The notes below the pieces were generated by a model that saw nothing but the letters and a program-made list of their open reading frames with translations, was not told the DNA's origin and ran no database searches. Source: Scytonema sp. RU_4_4 (lineage in GTDB: Bacteria; Cyanobacteriota; Cyanobacteriia; Cyanobacteriales; Nostocaceae). From it: 64,000 bases of DNA. Made by a program: the position numbers and the translations under genes. Each line of letters begins with the position of its first letter. Position 1 is the stretch's first letter. The stretch spans positions 1-64,000 of the forward strand of contig JAAUSC010000005.1 of assembly GCA_012031965.1 (NCBI GenBank), given 5' to 3'. Positions 26,985 to 36,621 of the stretch are shown one piece after another.

Positions 26985-27176
26985 TTAGTGACATGCAACG
27001 CCTAATGTGTGATGACGCGCTGAGTGTGCTGTGTTGTGAGCCGCAGGATAAGTGGAGAAGAAAACAGTCCAGATAACAAGAGTTGATAGCAGCATATAAA
27101 GCGTTACCTGCACAGGTTTAGATAGGGTAATACCTGCAGTCTTCTGCAATATTGAAGGACGAGAAAAAGCAGTCAT
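26985..27176 (-). CDS. cbtB: CbtB-like cobalt transporter subunit
   Basis: 63 aa with one membrane helix (~27-46) and the C-terminal His pattern 'AAHNTAHSARHHTLGVACH', characteristic of the CbtB family (single helix plus HxxxHxxxxH-type metal site). By family it works with CbtA in cobalt uptake; no cbtA is seen next to it. GGGAGG lies six bases before the ATG, a strong ribosome site. No cobalamin riboswitch is visible upstream. Confidence 0.7.
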   Translation of the reverse strand: MTAFSRPSILQKTAGITLSKPVQVTLYMLLSTLVIWTVFFSTYPAAHNTAHSARHHTLGVACH

Positions 27177-27478
27177 TTTTGACCTCCCACAATTAATTTG
27201 GGTAATTCATTAATCAAAGGGCATTTTACCGCTTAATCGTGAAAAGATATACGATAAACTTTGTGTTTGACAAGTGTGTATAAAATGTATTGCAAGAGTT
27301 CTACTTTCTAGAGATCCAAAAGCATTTTTGAGTGCTTAAATGCTTGGTTACTGTTACAAAGTTTTTTGGGTTGGCTGCATCTTGTCCCTTAATTTTTGTG
27401 ACCCGTATACAATAGTCGTAATCAGGAACAATTCTGTGCCAATCTACCTCGTATTTCTAGCGCGGGGAAAGTTAAGTC
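27177..27478. other. Divergent intergenic region
   Basis: 302 bp AT-rich between cbtB (minus) and the TPR gene (plus). It presumably holds both promoters. Nothing else recognised. Confidence 0.45.
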
Positions 27479-28156
27479 ATGAACTACCTTCATAAAGCGA
27501 TTGCAATCCTGGGAATAACGAGTGTAGTGGGTGGTTTGCCTGCTGCTATCTCTGCACAAGTACCACAAACTCGCATCCAGCAAACGAATTTTCAGAAACA
27601 CTATAACCAAGGAGTGCAAAAGCTAAAGCAAGGCAACTTTAGTGGAGCTATTGAGGCTTTTCATTCTGTAGTACAATTGAATCCTAAATATTACGAAGGT
27701 TATTGCCTGCGGGGGCTGGCAGAATTTCATATAGGAGACTTGAAAGCAGCGCTGATCGACTTTAACTGGGCGCTACAGCTAAATCCCAACCACGCTGATG
27801 CTTACAGCGGTCGGGGGACTGTTCATGCCCAACTGGGAGATAACCACAAAGCGATCGCCGACTTTAACCAGACAATAAAAATTGATCCAACTTCACCAGA
27901 TGGCTACTACAATCTGGGACTTGCCAACTATAAACAGGGAAATCATCAGCAAGCTGTTGCAAACTTTAACTCTGCCCTAAACAGAAATCCCAATCTAGCT
28001 GATGCCTATGGTAACCGGGGACTTGCCCAATATGCTTTGGGAAATAAGCGCAGCGCTGTTGCTGATTTAAAACAGGCTGCAAGTCTATTTCAACAGCAAG
28101 GAAATACTCAAGGGTATCAACAAACACAAGCCCTCCTTCAGCAGATTCAGCGCTAA
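27479..28156 (+). CDS. Exported TPR-repeat protein
   Basis: 225 aa. Signal peptide (MNYLHKAIAILGITSVVGGL...ISA), then about five tetratricopeptide repeats starting 'YNQGVQKLKQGNFSGAIEAF', each with the A-x-x-x-[FY]-x-x-A-[IL] pattern ('ALIDFNWALQLNP', 'AIADFNQTIKIDP', 'AVANFNSALNRNP'). TPRs mediate protein contacts, here in the periplasm. No partner is evident nearby. Confidence 0.85.
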   Translation: MNYLHKAIAILGITSVVGGLPAAISAQVPQTRIQQTNFQKHYNQGVQKLKQGNFSGAIEAFHSVVQLNPKYYEGYCLRGLAEFHIGDLKAALIDFNWALQLNPNHADAYSGRGTVHAQLGDNHKAIADFNQTIKIDPTSPDGYYNLGLANYKQGNHQQAVANFNSALNRNPNLADAYGNRGLAQYALGNKRSAVADLKQAASLFQQQGNTQGYQQTQALLQQIQR

Positions 28157-28690
28157 GCAATTCAAAACGCACACATTGTAAAACCTGTTCTTGACAAGCT
28201 TATTTATAGGGTGGGCTGGCTTTGCTCACCCTATTATTTAACAAAACTGGGCACAGACGGAAACAAACGTGTGGTGGGTATTGTCAAACTAGATATTCCA
28301 GAAGGAAATTCACTCTCAATACGGTTCGGATAAGATCAGAATGCCTGCGGCGACCCCCTTAAAAAGGCGGGGCTGTTTCATTCCCTGGAAGGCGCTGATT
28401 TGCAAGCGTAACATTCAAAAAAATCAGGTCGTTAAAAAAAATGAGCATGGCGATCGCACTTAAAGCGCATAAGCTCATCAGCTAAATCAGCCCAAAACTC
28501 CATTGCGCCCACCCATAATCGACCATGGACATCAAGTTGTCATCACTAAAGGATTAAAGTGCGGACTCAACCAATATTGGTTACTTTACTGAAGCCTGGA
28601 ATCCCCCCGGATAATGGGTTTCTCCAGAACGAATCGCACTTACAGCTATCTCGGCTCGACCCCAGATACAGCAATTACAAAAATCTGATT
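28157..28690. other. Non-coding region with possible gene relics
   Basis: 534 bp. On the minus strand around 28430-28540 a short frame reads 'GRLWVGAMEFWADLADELMR' and breaks at stops on both sides. It looks like coding DNA, but I cannot assign a family. No intact gene. Confidence 0.4.
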
Positions 28691-29551
28691 TTAGCGCAGT
28701 AGGAATTTGTCACAAACTATGGGTTTTTGGACAAATTCTCCATCTGGTTCCTGGTTAGGAAATATTAATGCAATACCGAACTCTTTATTTTGAAATTCCT
28801 TCTGTAGACTTTTCCAATTTTTAGCAAGATAACGCGCACTCCCATATGTAGCGCTAGAACCAAGACCGCCACAGATAAATACACTTATCTTGTAATCTAC
28901 ATCAATGATACGTAAGATGAATCCAGGCTCGTTACCTTTATCACGCCCCTCTATAGGTGCATTCTTAATACCTTTTCGATTGATACCTATAACTCTTTGT
29001 CCTTTATCATCTTTCTCATGAAAAAAGTAGCAAGAATAACGTTGTGAGTATTTTTTAAAATAGTCATTCAAATAGTGATGAGATAAACTGTTGTATATTC
29101 CAGTACCAATAAGTATAAGATTATCACGAAAGACTCCATCATCAATGGGTCGTAATGAACTCAATTTAATAGGCACATCAATGGTTTTAAGCTCTATACT
29201 TTCTTCACCTAGCCAATCTTGGACTTTTGTAGGTAGTAACGCTAAAAGTCTTGATTTCAATTCATTTTGTATAAGTAAGGCTCCATCATATTCTAGCTTG
29301 GTGATTGCTGCTCCGGAATATCCTCTTTCAACATACTCAATAGCTTCTGTGCCTCCGGATTTTATTGTTAATCTAGACATATAGACGCAAATACTGGGGC
29401 GTGAATTTCCAATCCCAAAGAAACGCAAAATTCCTCTTCTATTTTTCCAGTAAAGAGAGATATATATGATAATTCCTATTAATGCAAATATCAGTGCAGC
29501 TACAATCTCCGATGCTAAATTTATTAAAAAATCCTGAATGAAATTTTTCAT
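28691..29551 (-). CDS. Membrane-anchored protein with Rossmann-like cytosolic domain
   Basis: 286 aa. One N-terminal membrane helix (~12-34, 'IVAALIFALIGIIIYISLYW') and a soluble domain with alternating strands and helices: 'RDNLILIGTGIYNSLSHHYL' (Gly-rich turn after a strand), 'ISVFICGGLGSSATYGSARY' and 'FGIALIFPNQEPDG'. It resembles nucleotide-sensing (SLOG/TIR-like) receptor folds coupled to a membrane segment, but no diagnostic catalytic residue is clear. Function unknown. Same strand as otsB, 33 bp downstream of it. Confidence 0.6.
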   Translation of the reverse strand: MKNFIQDFLINLASEIVAALIFALIGIIIYISLYWKNRRGILRFFGIGNSRPSICVYMSRLTIKSGGTEAIEYVERGYSGAAITKLEYDGALLIQNELKSRLLALLPTKVQDWLGEESIELKTIDVPIKLSSLRPIDDGVFRDNLILIGTGIYNSLSHHYLNDYFKKYSQRYSCYFFHEKDDKGQRVIGINRKGIKNAPIEGRDKGNEPGFILRIIDVDYKISVFICGGLGSSATYGSARYLAKNWKSLQKEFQNKEFGIALIFPNQEPDGEFVQKPIVCDKFLLR

Positions 29552-29584
29552 TTCTTGATTTCCTCACTATCGCTCAGAGAAAAT

Positions 29585-30394
29585 TTACATTATTTTGTCT
29601 AAAAAGTAACTTGAACTAGCCTGTTTCCACTTAGACAAAAAATCCACTAGTTCTTTGGGAGGTTTTAACCACAAATCAGCAGCAGTTGGGCGAAAATATT
29701 GACAAACCAAAACACTAACCCCCCTTGGTTTAACAGCATTGAAAGCATCTTCATCGGTTAAATCATCTCCCAGATAAGCTACAGCTGCCTTTGCACCTAT
29801 TCCGGAAATAATAGTTTGTACGGCTGTACCTTTATTTTTTCCCATCACACACAGTTCAATACCGCCATTAAAAGGGCGGATTTCAAGTTTTGTTTGCTCG
29901 GTAAGTTTAGTCCATTTCTTCATGACTTTTGTATGTATTAAATTTGCTATATCTGCTGCAAGACCGCGCCAGTGAACTGCTATACTTGCTGGTTTTTGTT
30001 CGCAGTAATCTAGCAAATTTAGTGAAGCGATGTAATCTCTTGCATCAGCCAGTGCTTGCTTAGTGTCATTGTCAAAAGAGGTCATTGTGTATTTACCATC
30101 AACGGACAGATGTTCCCAACCATGCGATCCCCAAATCTCTGGAATCGGATCAAGATTCAGCAGTGGGATTATGTCCTTTATTGAACGTCCAGTAATTATG
30201 ACTATGCGTGTTGTCTGAGTTTGAATTATCTCTTTCAGTAACTTAGTTACTTCCGGATACGGGAAAGCTTTATCACGTTCTACACGAAAAGGAGCTAATG
30301 TCCCATCGTAATCAAGCAAAAGCAGTCTTTCTTCAGCTTCAGTAATTTTGTCAAAAAAATAATCCAAATCAAGTTGTGGTGATAGAGTCTGCAC
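29585..30394 (-). CDS. otsB: Trehalose-6-phosphate phosphatase
   Basis: 269 aa, HAD superfamily. 'LLLLDYDGTLAPF' holds the nucleophile Asp and acid/base Asp, 'TRIVIITGRSIKDI' is motif II, 'GGIELCVMGKNKGTAV' carries the Lys, and 'VAYLGDDLTDEDAF' is the metal motif. It removes phosphate from trehalose-6-P, the last step of OtsAB trehalose synthesis. 96 bp after otsA, same strand. Trehalose protects against drying and salt. Confidence 0.92.
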   Translation of the reverse strand: MQTLSPQLDLDYFFDKITEAEERLLLLDYDGTLAPFRVERDKAFPYPEVTKLLKEIIQTQTTRIVIITGRSIKDIIPLLNLDPIPEIWGSHGWEHLSVDGKYTMTSFDNDTKQALADARDYIASLNLLDYCEQKPASIAVHWRGLAADIANLIHTKVMKKWTKLTEQTKLEIRPFNGGIELCVMGKNKGTAVQTIISGIGAKAAVAYLGDDLTDEDAFNAVKPRGVSVLVCQYFRPTAADLWLKPPKELVDFLSKWKQASSSYFLDKIM

Positions 30395-30490
30395 TTAACA
30401 CCTCGAATGTATGAATTCATTGAAATTTTCATTTTTTTTCATTTTACGCAAGTTAGGTGTGTGACAGCTTAACTTACTCTGTTTTGTCAT

Positions 30491-31900
30491 TCACTTAATT
30501 GCAAACCCCTGTAAATCAGTCAAAAAACAATCGCGCCATGCCCCGGCTGTATGGTTACACACACGCTTCATAAGGGCTTGCCAACGAGCACTGCGCTCTC
30601 TGTTGGGCATTTCCAAGGCAAACTTAAGAGCATTCGCAGTCTCATAAATATCATAAGGGTTGATTATAATAGCTTCTTGTAAGTCCTCAGATGCTCCACA
30701 AAACTTTGATAAAACAAGAACACCGAAGTTGTTGCTTTGCGAAGCAATGTACTCTTTCGCTACAAGGTTCATGCCATCGCGCAAAGAAGTGACAAAACAG
30801 ACATCAGCCTCACGGTAAAAGGCAGAAAGTTCCTCTTGGAGATACGAACGATACAAATAAACGACCGGAAGCCATTCGTCTTCAGAAAAACGGCTATTGA
30901 TATTTCCTACGAGGCGATCTATCTCTTGTTTGTAAGCTGCATATTCGGGCATATGGTCACGTGAAGGGACAGAAATCTGTATCATTGATACTTGTTTTCG
31001 CCAATAAGGATAGCGCTCTAGGAACTGCTCAAAGGCTAGAAGACGTTCGCAAATACCCTTTGTGTAATCTAAACGGTCTACACCCAACACAATGCGACGG
31101 TTATAGACAGATTCTCGAATACGCCTTCGCTTTTCGATAGCGTCTGCGCTGTTAACCCAAAACTCAAAAGCACTAGGGTTTATACCAGTTGGATACGCAT
31201 TACAGTGAACAGATAACTGTTTGTAGTAATAGGTTCTTCCGTCAAAAGTTCCGCCAAACTCTTTACACAACGCATCAATGAAATTTTTACAATACCTCTG
31301 GGTGTTAAAGCCTAAGAGATCGTAATCCATTAGGTTTTCCAGTATTTGTTTGCTCTGGGGGATTATTTCTAGAATATCAATTGGTGGAAATGGGGTATGG
31401 AGAAAGAAACCCAGTCGTCCCATCCAACCCAAGCGGCGTAGCTCTGTTCCTATAGGGATATGTTGATAGTCATGAACCCAGACTAAATCATCTTCTCGCA
31501 AGTAGGAAATCAGGATAGCGGCGAAGTCACGATTGACAATTTGATATGTCTGGTAGGCATTCTGGCATAGCCTTACATAGGAAGGTAAACAGTGGAAGAG
31601 CGGCCAGAGAGTACTATTACAAAATCCGGTGTAGAAACCATCTACCTCACCCAAAGTTAGATCAACGGTCACTAGCTCAATTGAGCCATTGCAAGATTTC
31701 TGAGGAGCAGCTTTCCTTGATTTTGTCACAGCTTGACCACTCCAGCCAAACCACAAGCTATCAATATCTTGCAGAGCAAAATGGAGAGCACTAACCAACC
31801 CACTGACAGATTTGGTTCTTTGCTTTTCATCTGACTCTAAAATAGCAGACTTTGGTACCCGAGTTGAGATTACAACCAAGCGTTTTTTTTCAGCATTCAT
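30491..31900 (-). CDS. otsA: Trehalose-6-phosphate synthase (GT20)
   Basis: 469 aa. GT20 signatures: 'KSVSGLVSAL', 'LWFGWSGQ', 'DLVWVHDYQHIPIGTEL', 'GFFLHTPFPPIDI', 'AYPTGINPSAF', 'VLGVDRLDYTKGICERLLAF', 'YREADVCFVTSLRDGMNLVA'. It joins UDP-glucose and glucose-6-P. Related GgpS enzymes make glucosylglycerol-P, but the partner HAD phosphatase is OtsB type, which favours trehalose. The upstream treS fragment points to an older, larger trehalose locus. Confidence 0.88.
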   Translation of the reverse strand: MNAEKKRLVVISTRVPKSAILESDEKQRTKSVSGLVSALHFALQDIDSLWFGWSGQAVTKSRKAAPQKSCNGSIELVTVDLTLGEVDGFYTGFCNSTLWPLFHCLPSYVRLCQNAYQTYQIVNRDFAAILISYLREDDLVWVHDYQHIPIGTELRRLGWMGRLGFFLHTPFPPIDILEIIPQSKQILENLMDYDLLGFNTQRYCKNFIDALCKEFGGTFDGRTYYYKQLSVHCNAYPTGINPSAFEFWVNSADAIEKRRRIRESVYNRRIVLGVDRLDYTKGICERLLAFEQFLERYPYWRKQVSMIQISVPSRDHMPEYAAYKQEIDRLVGNINSRFSEDEWLPVVYLYRSYLQEELSAFYREADVCFVTSLRDGMNLVAKEYIASQSNNFGVLVLSKFCGASEDLQEAIIINPYDIYETANALKFALEMPNRERSARWQALMKRVCNHTAGAWRDCFLTDLQGFAIK

Positions 31901-32008
31901 CTCTCAACGACCGTTTGAACAGTTTTATAAGCGAGATCTGCAACTTGAAATAAGCTGATTTCTCGTTATAAATCCCTTAATTATACTTCCACGGTATATA
32001 AATCACAT

Positions 32009-32239
32009 CTAAACTATTATTGCGTTTACCTTTCTAGCAACTTCGTTACTGGCATTTTGACACGGTAGCAACCAAACAGTCGTAACACCTAAGTCTTGCA
32101 GATAATCCAGTTTTTCTGTTAGTCCTCGAAAGTCACTAATACCATCACCATTGCTGTCCGCAAAAGCACGAACAGGCACTTCATAAATAATGCTGTTCTT
32201 AAACCATAAGGGATCATTTTTCAACATTGAATTTGTCAT
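32009..32239 (-). pseudogene. treS: Truncated trehalose synthase (treS) N-terminus
   Basis: 76 codons. '[20 protein letters not shown]' and '[21 protein letters not shown]' are the start of GH13 trehalose synthase/alpha-amylase (normally over 500 aa, with TIM-barrel catalytic residues later). After 'WLLP' homology stops and an unrelated 16-residue end follows, so nearly all of the enzyme has been lost. Immediately upstream of otsA. Confidence 0.8.
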
Positions 32240-32507
32240 TTTAGTTTTAACTGTTCGGTGTGTGCATCTGTCAAAGTGAATTGGCAGTGGTTAGGCGAGT
32301 TTATGAAATAAAGTTGTTAGATCTACTTGCATAACTGTTGTAGATAATCAATACATGTTAAAAAATCAACTTGAATTTTCATGAATCAAGTTAATGCAAA
32401 GATATTGTCGGTTACCAAAATACCTAAAATCTTCAAGTTTGCCCATCTAACGCAAGTAAGAGCAATACCTAATACAATAATCTTTACCATTGGGATACTC
32501 CCTAACC

Positions 32508-34154
32508 TCAGTTCTCTAAATCTCCATCAAAAGTATCTTGTGATGGAGATTGAACAACTTTTTGATTTCCTTTTTGATGACGCACTTGCCATTCAGTGTA
32601 AAAGAAGAGAATGGCTAGTAAAATGTAGCCAACAGCCCAAGGCGTTCCAGCTCCAAAACCCAAATTAACAATAGTATCTGCGATAGTCCAGCGGTAGCTA
32701 TGCATTAAACCAACCCAAGAAAGTAAAGCTGCTGCAATAGACCAATAGCCAGCTTTGCGGAAGTCTCGCTCAATAATATAAACTGTGATACCAGCCAAAA
32801 TCATAGCTGAAAAAATAAACCCCTGCTCTAAGGCAAAAGCACCATTAATATATGTATCACTCAGCTTAAACTGTTCAATTAAGGCTGGTGTTAAGGGTTT
32901 TTCTGGCGTTCCCAAACCTGCTGCGCGTAGTGCATTTTTAGCAATTAAAGCACCCCAGCCTGCGATACCTGGTAACAAACCAACAACAACAGCAGGGGCA
33001 TGGTGAGGAGGAGTTGCTGTGAAGCTTTGAGCTACAATGACAATACCAATCCACAACACAATTGCCATCCCAGCTTCAACGGGGACAAAATAAGCAAGCA
33101 TTGCAACGGTTCCAGTCAAGCACAGCAAGCCCATAAAAATACCGTTGAGAATGGAGTAACCCACTCTTGCTCCTAAAGCTTTCCAACCAGGATGTCCAAT
33201 ATAAATGGTTGTTGGGAAACAAGAACCACAAATAGCTGCAACCAACGTACCAATACCATTAGCTGCAAGACTTGGAGTCGCAGGATAAGCATCTCCAGCA
33301 GCTTCAGCACTTTCTAAGTTTTGCAAGCTACCGACAAGATTAAATAGTCCCATTGGTAAGATGATGCTGAAATAGTCTAGTAAGACTGCGCGACTATTCC
33401 ATAGATCCCCTAACCATAACCTTGGTATGTAAATTCCAATCGGTTGTAGTGCAGTGACGAACTTGGTGTTATCCCAACTGACCAAACCTGTACCCCACGC
33501 CAACCCAATTCCTAAAAGAACTGCTAATAACCCACCAGGAATGGCAAATCGAACTTGTCCAAAGTAGGTTATTAGAATAACGCCTAAGGGAACTAAACCC
33601 ACTACGGGATTAGCAAAAGTCCGAAATAGAAAGCCAATAGCAATGAAGGTAATAGCAATACCACCTAAAGTGGAAAGCATCGCTGCACGCGGAACAAGAC
33701 GACGCAGTGGATTACCAATCCATGCACCAACTAATTCAATCAAACCTGAACCCAAGCAAGCAACCAAACCTGCTTGCCATGCGAGTTCAGCAGCTTGTTC
33801 TGATGATACACCTTGGGCGATCGCCGTCAACCGCACAGGTAGCATGACTAAAAATATATACGCAAACAGGCTTACAGTATTAATGCCATAAGGTAAAGCA
33901 GTGAGATCATCTCGTTGTTCTCGTTGTCCTTGTTTGTAGGCTAACCATCCATAATAAAAGTTACCGACAATTAAACTTAAAGCAATTCCTGGTAGAATAC
34001 GCCCGTATATGAGCAAGGGAGAGAAGCCAAGTACCCCTTGACACAAATTAACAATCAACAAAATTTGAATCAAGTTGTCGAGAAAAAGCCCAAACAAACC
34101 ATCTATATCTCTGCGTACAAACCACCGGGGAGTTTTAACTGTTGAGATTTCCAT
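32508..34154 (-). CDS. NCS2-type permease (xanthine/uracil/AzgA-like)
   Basis: 548 aa, about 12-14 membrane segments. 'LDNLIQILLIVNLCQGVLGF', 'DDLTALPYGINTVSLFAYIF', 'LPMGLFNLVGSLQNLESAEA' and 'ATPPHHAPAVVVGLLPGIAG' fit the NCS2/SLC23 fold, where acidic and polar residues in half-helices bind nucleobases. Substrate uncertain; sulfate-like or unknown anions remain possible. Single gene. Confidence 0.7.
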   Translation of the reverse strand: MEISTVKTPRWFVRRDIDGLFGLFLDNLIQILLIVNLCQGVLGFSPLLIYGRILPGIALSLIVGNFYYGWLAYKQGQREQRDDLTALPYGINTVSLFAYIFLVMLPVRLTAIAQGVSSEQAAELAWQAGLVACLGSGLIELVGAWIGNPLRRLVPRAAMLSTLGGIAITFIAIGFLFRTFANPVVGLVPLGVILITYFGQVRFAIPGGLLAVLLGIGLAWGTGLVSWDNTKFVTALQPIGIYIPRLWLGDLWNSRAVLLDYFSIILPMGLFNLVGSLQNLESAEAAGDAYPATPSLAANGIGTLVAAICGSCFPTTIYIGHPGWKALGARVGYSILNGIFMGLLCLTGTVAMLAYFVPVEAGMAIVLWIGIVIVAQSFTATPPHHAPAVVVGLLPGIAGWGALIAKNALRAAGLGTPEKPLTPALIEQFKLSDTYINGAFALEQGFIFSAMILAGITVYIIERDFRKAGYWSIAAALLSWVGLMHSYRWTIADTIVNLGFGAGTPWAVGYILLAILFFYTEWQVRHQKGNQKVVQSPSQDTFDGDLEN

Positions 34155-34334
34155 CGTCTACTTTTACCTCGACAATTTTTTTGCGTTCGCGTAGCGGCTG
34201 CTTTGCAGCATCGTCTTGTTGGTTTAAGGATATCAGTAAGGATGCCAGGGCAAACGCATCTAAACTCAAACAGTCGTGCAGGAAACCCAACTTCTACTAC
34301 TGATTTACAACATTGAAACGGAGGAAATAGTGCA

Positions 34335-34560
34335 GTGACTTTATTATATTTGGCAGTGCGCGACAGCGTATTTACAGCTTTGTTTTAGCAACCAATTGGT
34401 AAACTTTTAATAGAAATTGATGGCAAAATTTGGGTGCAACAAGATAATACAGAAGATAGCCTGACCTACGAATTAGTAGCCGCAGGCATTCCCAAAGATA
34501 AAATTGTCTTGGGATTTCACCAGCTTAATGTCAGGCAACACACAGGATACGGTGTTCCCG
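34335..34560 (+). pseudogene. xisH/xisI chimeric remnant
   Basis: In one frame 'LYLAVRDSVFTALF' then an amber stop (34386-34388) then 'QPIGKLLIE' looks like the C-terminal part of XisH. It continues directly into 'IDGKIWVQQDNTEDSLTYEL' and 'AAGIPKDKIVLGFHQ', the C-terminal half of XisI. The two genes, normally adjacent, seem fused by an internal deletion. XisH/XisI are fdxN-element excision control factors also found widely as orphan pairs in cyanobacteria. Confidence 0.6.
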
Positions 34561-34670
34561 CAGGTGCAGCGCGTACAGCCACTCCACTTAGGCAGCGGTT
34601 TTCAGCCTACTTTTTTATAAGACTACCACCTGCGAATAGCAGTGGCACTAGCACAATAGCAGATTATCTT

Positions 34671-35771
34671 TCACTTAAGAAATTCAGCAAGCTGTTCCAA
34701 CTTATTCCAGGCAATCCCGCTTTGGAGAATTTCCTTAGCAAGGATAACAGCTTGAGAAAAAGTTTGATAATCATCTTTATCGTCTGGCACTGCTTCGCCC
34801 ACATACAATGCGAACGCTGCATTTAGAGCAACCACGTCTTGCTTTGCCTGAGTACTTTTGCCTTGAAGGACGGCTTTGAGAATTTCTGCATTTTCTTGGA
34901 CATCCCCGCCCCGTAGTTCACTAATGGGAGTGGGGTTTAAGCCTAGCTCTTCTGGAGAGATTTCAAGCAAGTGTATTTGTTGGTTTGACACGACAGCCAA
35001 GTCAGTTTTATCTCCCAACCCCGCTTCGTCTAATTTTTCGCGTCCGTGAAGTGTAATTGCTCGGCGAGTCCCTAGTTGATTTAGAACCTTGGCAAAAGTT
35101 TCTACCAAAGCTGGAGAATTGATACCAATAACTTGTCCTGTTGGTTTTAAGGGGTTGATTAATGGACCTAGTAGATTAAAAACTGTGCGTACTTTCAGCG
35201 TTTTTCGCAAAGGAGCGATCACTTTCAGAGCCGGATGCCAATCAGGTGCGAACAAGAAAGTCATGCCAACTGCACTCACAGCTTCTTGAATCTTCTCAAG
35301 ATTTGCTTTGAGATTGATACCCAAAGCTTCTAACACGTCTGCTGAGCCAGAGCCAGTTTTCCCGGATGCTGAACGATTACCATGTTTAGCCACTTTTACT
35401 CCAGCAGCGGCAGTCACAAAGGCAACAGCTGTGGAAATATTAAATGTTGATGCTCCATCTCCTCCTGTACCACAGGTATCTACAAGTGGTGAGGTGCCAA
35501 CAATCAAATCTCGTTGTGTTGGTTTGATTGATTGAGAGTATAGAACCTCAACCATGCCAAGTAACTCTTCGGCAGACACTCCCTTTGCCTGAATTGCTGC
35601 TAAAATAGCACCCGATAATACAGGGGGAATATCTTCTTTTAGCCAACCAGACATTAAGTTGGATGCTTGAGACACCGAAAGTGATTGACGGTCTAACAGT
35701 TGCTGCAATAAGGCAGACCAATGAGAAAAGTCTTGATTTAATGGGTTTGTGTCAACATTAGCTGTTATCAT
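34671..35771 (-). CDS. trpD: Anthranilate phosphoribosyltransferase
   Basis: 366 aa from ATG 35771. '[19 protein letters not shown]' (PRPP-binding loop), '[20 protein letters not shown]'-type block (as [20 protein letters not shown]), '[12 protein letters not shown]' and '[14 protein letters not shown]' are diagnostic. It transfers phosphoribosyl from PRPP to anthranilate in tryptophan synthesis. Single gene here. A TTG at 35789 would add six residues. Confidence 0.95.
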   Translation of the reverse strand: MITANVDTNPLNQDFSHWSALLQQLLDRQSLSVSQASNLMSGWLKEDIPPVLSGAILAAIQAKGVSAEELLGMVEVLYSQSIKPTQRDLIVGTSPLVDTCGTGGDGASTFNISTAVAFVTAAAGVKVAKHGNRSASGKTGSGSADVLEALGINLKANLEKIQEAVSAVGMTFLFAPDWHPALKVIAPLRKTLKVRTVFNLLGPLINPLKPTGQVIGINSPALVETFAKVLNQLGTRRAITLHGREKLDEAGLGDKTDLAVVSNQQIHLLEISPEELGLNPTPISELRGGDVQENAEILKAVLQGKSTQAKQDVVALNAAFALYVGEAVPDDKDDYQTFSQAVILAKEILQSGIAWNKLEQLAEFLK

Positions 35772-35872
35772 AACTTCCGATACGTACAACTTTTACGAGC
35801 TTTATGTTAGTTCAGTCCGAGTATATTTTTATCGTTGGGATTTCGTCACAGACAAACATCTGAAAAACTGAC

Positions 35873-35983
35873 ATCTTGCACCATTCTCAACAAGATCTAA
35901 AAAACCGGGTTTCTAAACGGAAAATTAAGGTTTTCAAGGGTTATCTTTCTCAAGAAACCCGGTTTTTGATCCTGGTGCAAGAT
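35873..35983. repeat. MITE-like element with ATCTTGCACCA ends
   Basis: 111 bp. Terminal inverted repeats ATCTTGCACCA / TGGTGCAAGAT enclose a second inverted pair AAAAACCGGGTTTCT / AGAAACCCGGTTTTT, the same arms as at 19622-19689. Downstream flanks of trpD promoter region. Confidence 0.75.
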
Positions 35984-36339
35984 ATAAGAAAAATGTCTGG
36001 AATTCCATATCAACGAAGTACATCCTTTTTCTGGTGACTGTAGTTAATTTTATAGAGAAAATTATCTCATACTAAAGTTGTGCTTAACAATCTGCAAAGA
36101 CTATTTGACTATTTGACTATTTGTAAATTTTTTTGTAAATAAATATTGAGATCATCATGAGTCTCTTTGATTGATCTGCAAGTTTGATTGCTGCTCCCGA
36201 CGACTACCTCTTTTGCCTTGTGCCATCTGCCTTTCTTTGGTAAAGATTAACCAGATAAGTTGTTAAATAGAACGAGTTCTGAAATGGAAAGTTAAGATAC
36301 ATTGACTATTTGAACATTTCAGTATAATTTTAGTTAATG

Positions 36340-36498
36340 TGTGGGTAACGCAGCCTAATTCAATCCAATCTTGTTGTTGAAAAACTTTAAAGCTGGGTTA
36401 GAAGCGGAGGAACCAATGTATTGGGGCGAATCTTGAATGGAGAGACACCTTCCAGTCTTAGCCCGTCAGCTAACTCCGTCGGCATTGGAAGGAGTACC
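36340..36498 (+). promoter_or_regulatory. Cyclic-di-AMP riboswitch (ydaO/yuaA class)
   Basis: Conserved blocks in order: GCAGCCTAATTC (36350-36361), GCGGAGGAACCAAT (36404-36417), TTGGGGCGAATC (36421-36432) and CCCGTCAGCTAACTCCGTCG (36462-36481), followed by GGCATTGGAAGGAG. These match the ydaO-type c-di-AMP aptamer consensus as I know it. Its last bases include the GGAAGGAG ribosome site of the next small frame, so translational control of that frame is possible. Genes downstream: a 34-residue frame, the 36622 protein and perhaps the methyltransferase. Confidence 0.82.
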
Positions 36499-36499
36499 T

Positions 36500-36604
36500 A
36501 TGGCATCTGCTTATTCTAAGCTGTTGTCCCCAGGTCCTCCTAGCTGGTATTGCTGTCAAAATTGGCAGTGTAGACATATATCTGTTGATTTGAAGTTGAT
36601 TTGA
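36500..36604 (+). CDS. Putative 34-residue small protein directly behind the riboswitch
   Basis: ATG 36500 follows GGAAGGAG at an ideal distance. It encodes MASAYSKLLSPGPPSWYCCQ... with three cysteines and two tryptophans, ending at TGA 36604, 17 bases before the next gene. No family recognised. It may be a leader peptide or the remains of a larger riboswitch-controlled gene. Confidence 0.4.
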   Translation: MASAYSKLLSPGPPSWYCCQNWQCRHISVDLKLI

Positions 36605-36621
36605 AGTGTAGGGGGTATCCT

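Noticed and set aside
26675-27478. Cobalamin riboswitch near the cbtB-like gene
   Set aside because: I could not find a B12-box or the conserved core in either flank.
32381-32668. 95-residue plus frame
   Set aside because: Mostly antisense to the end of the NCS2 permease gene.
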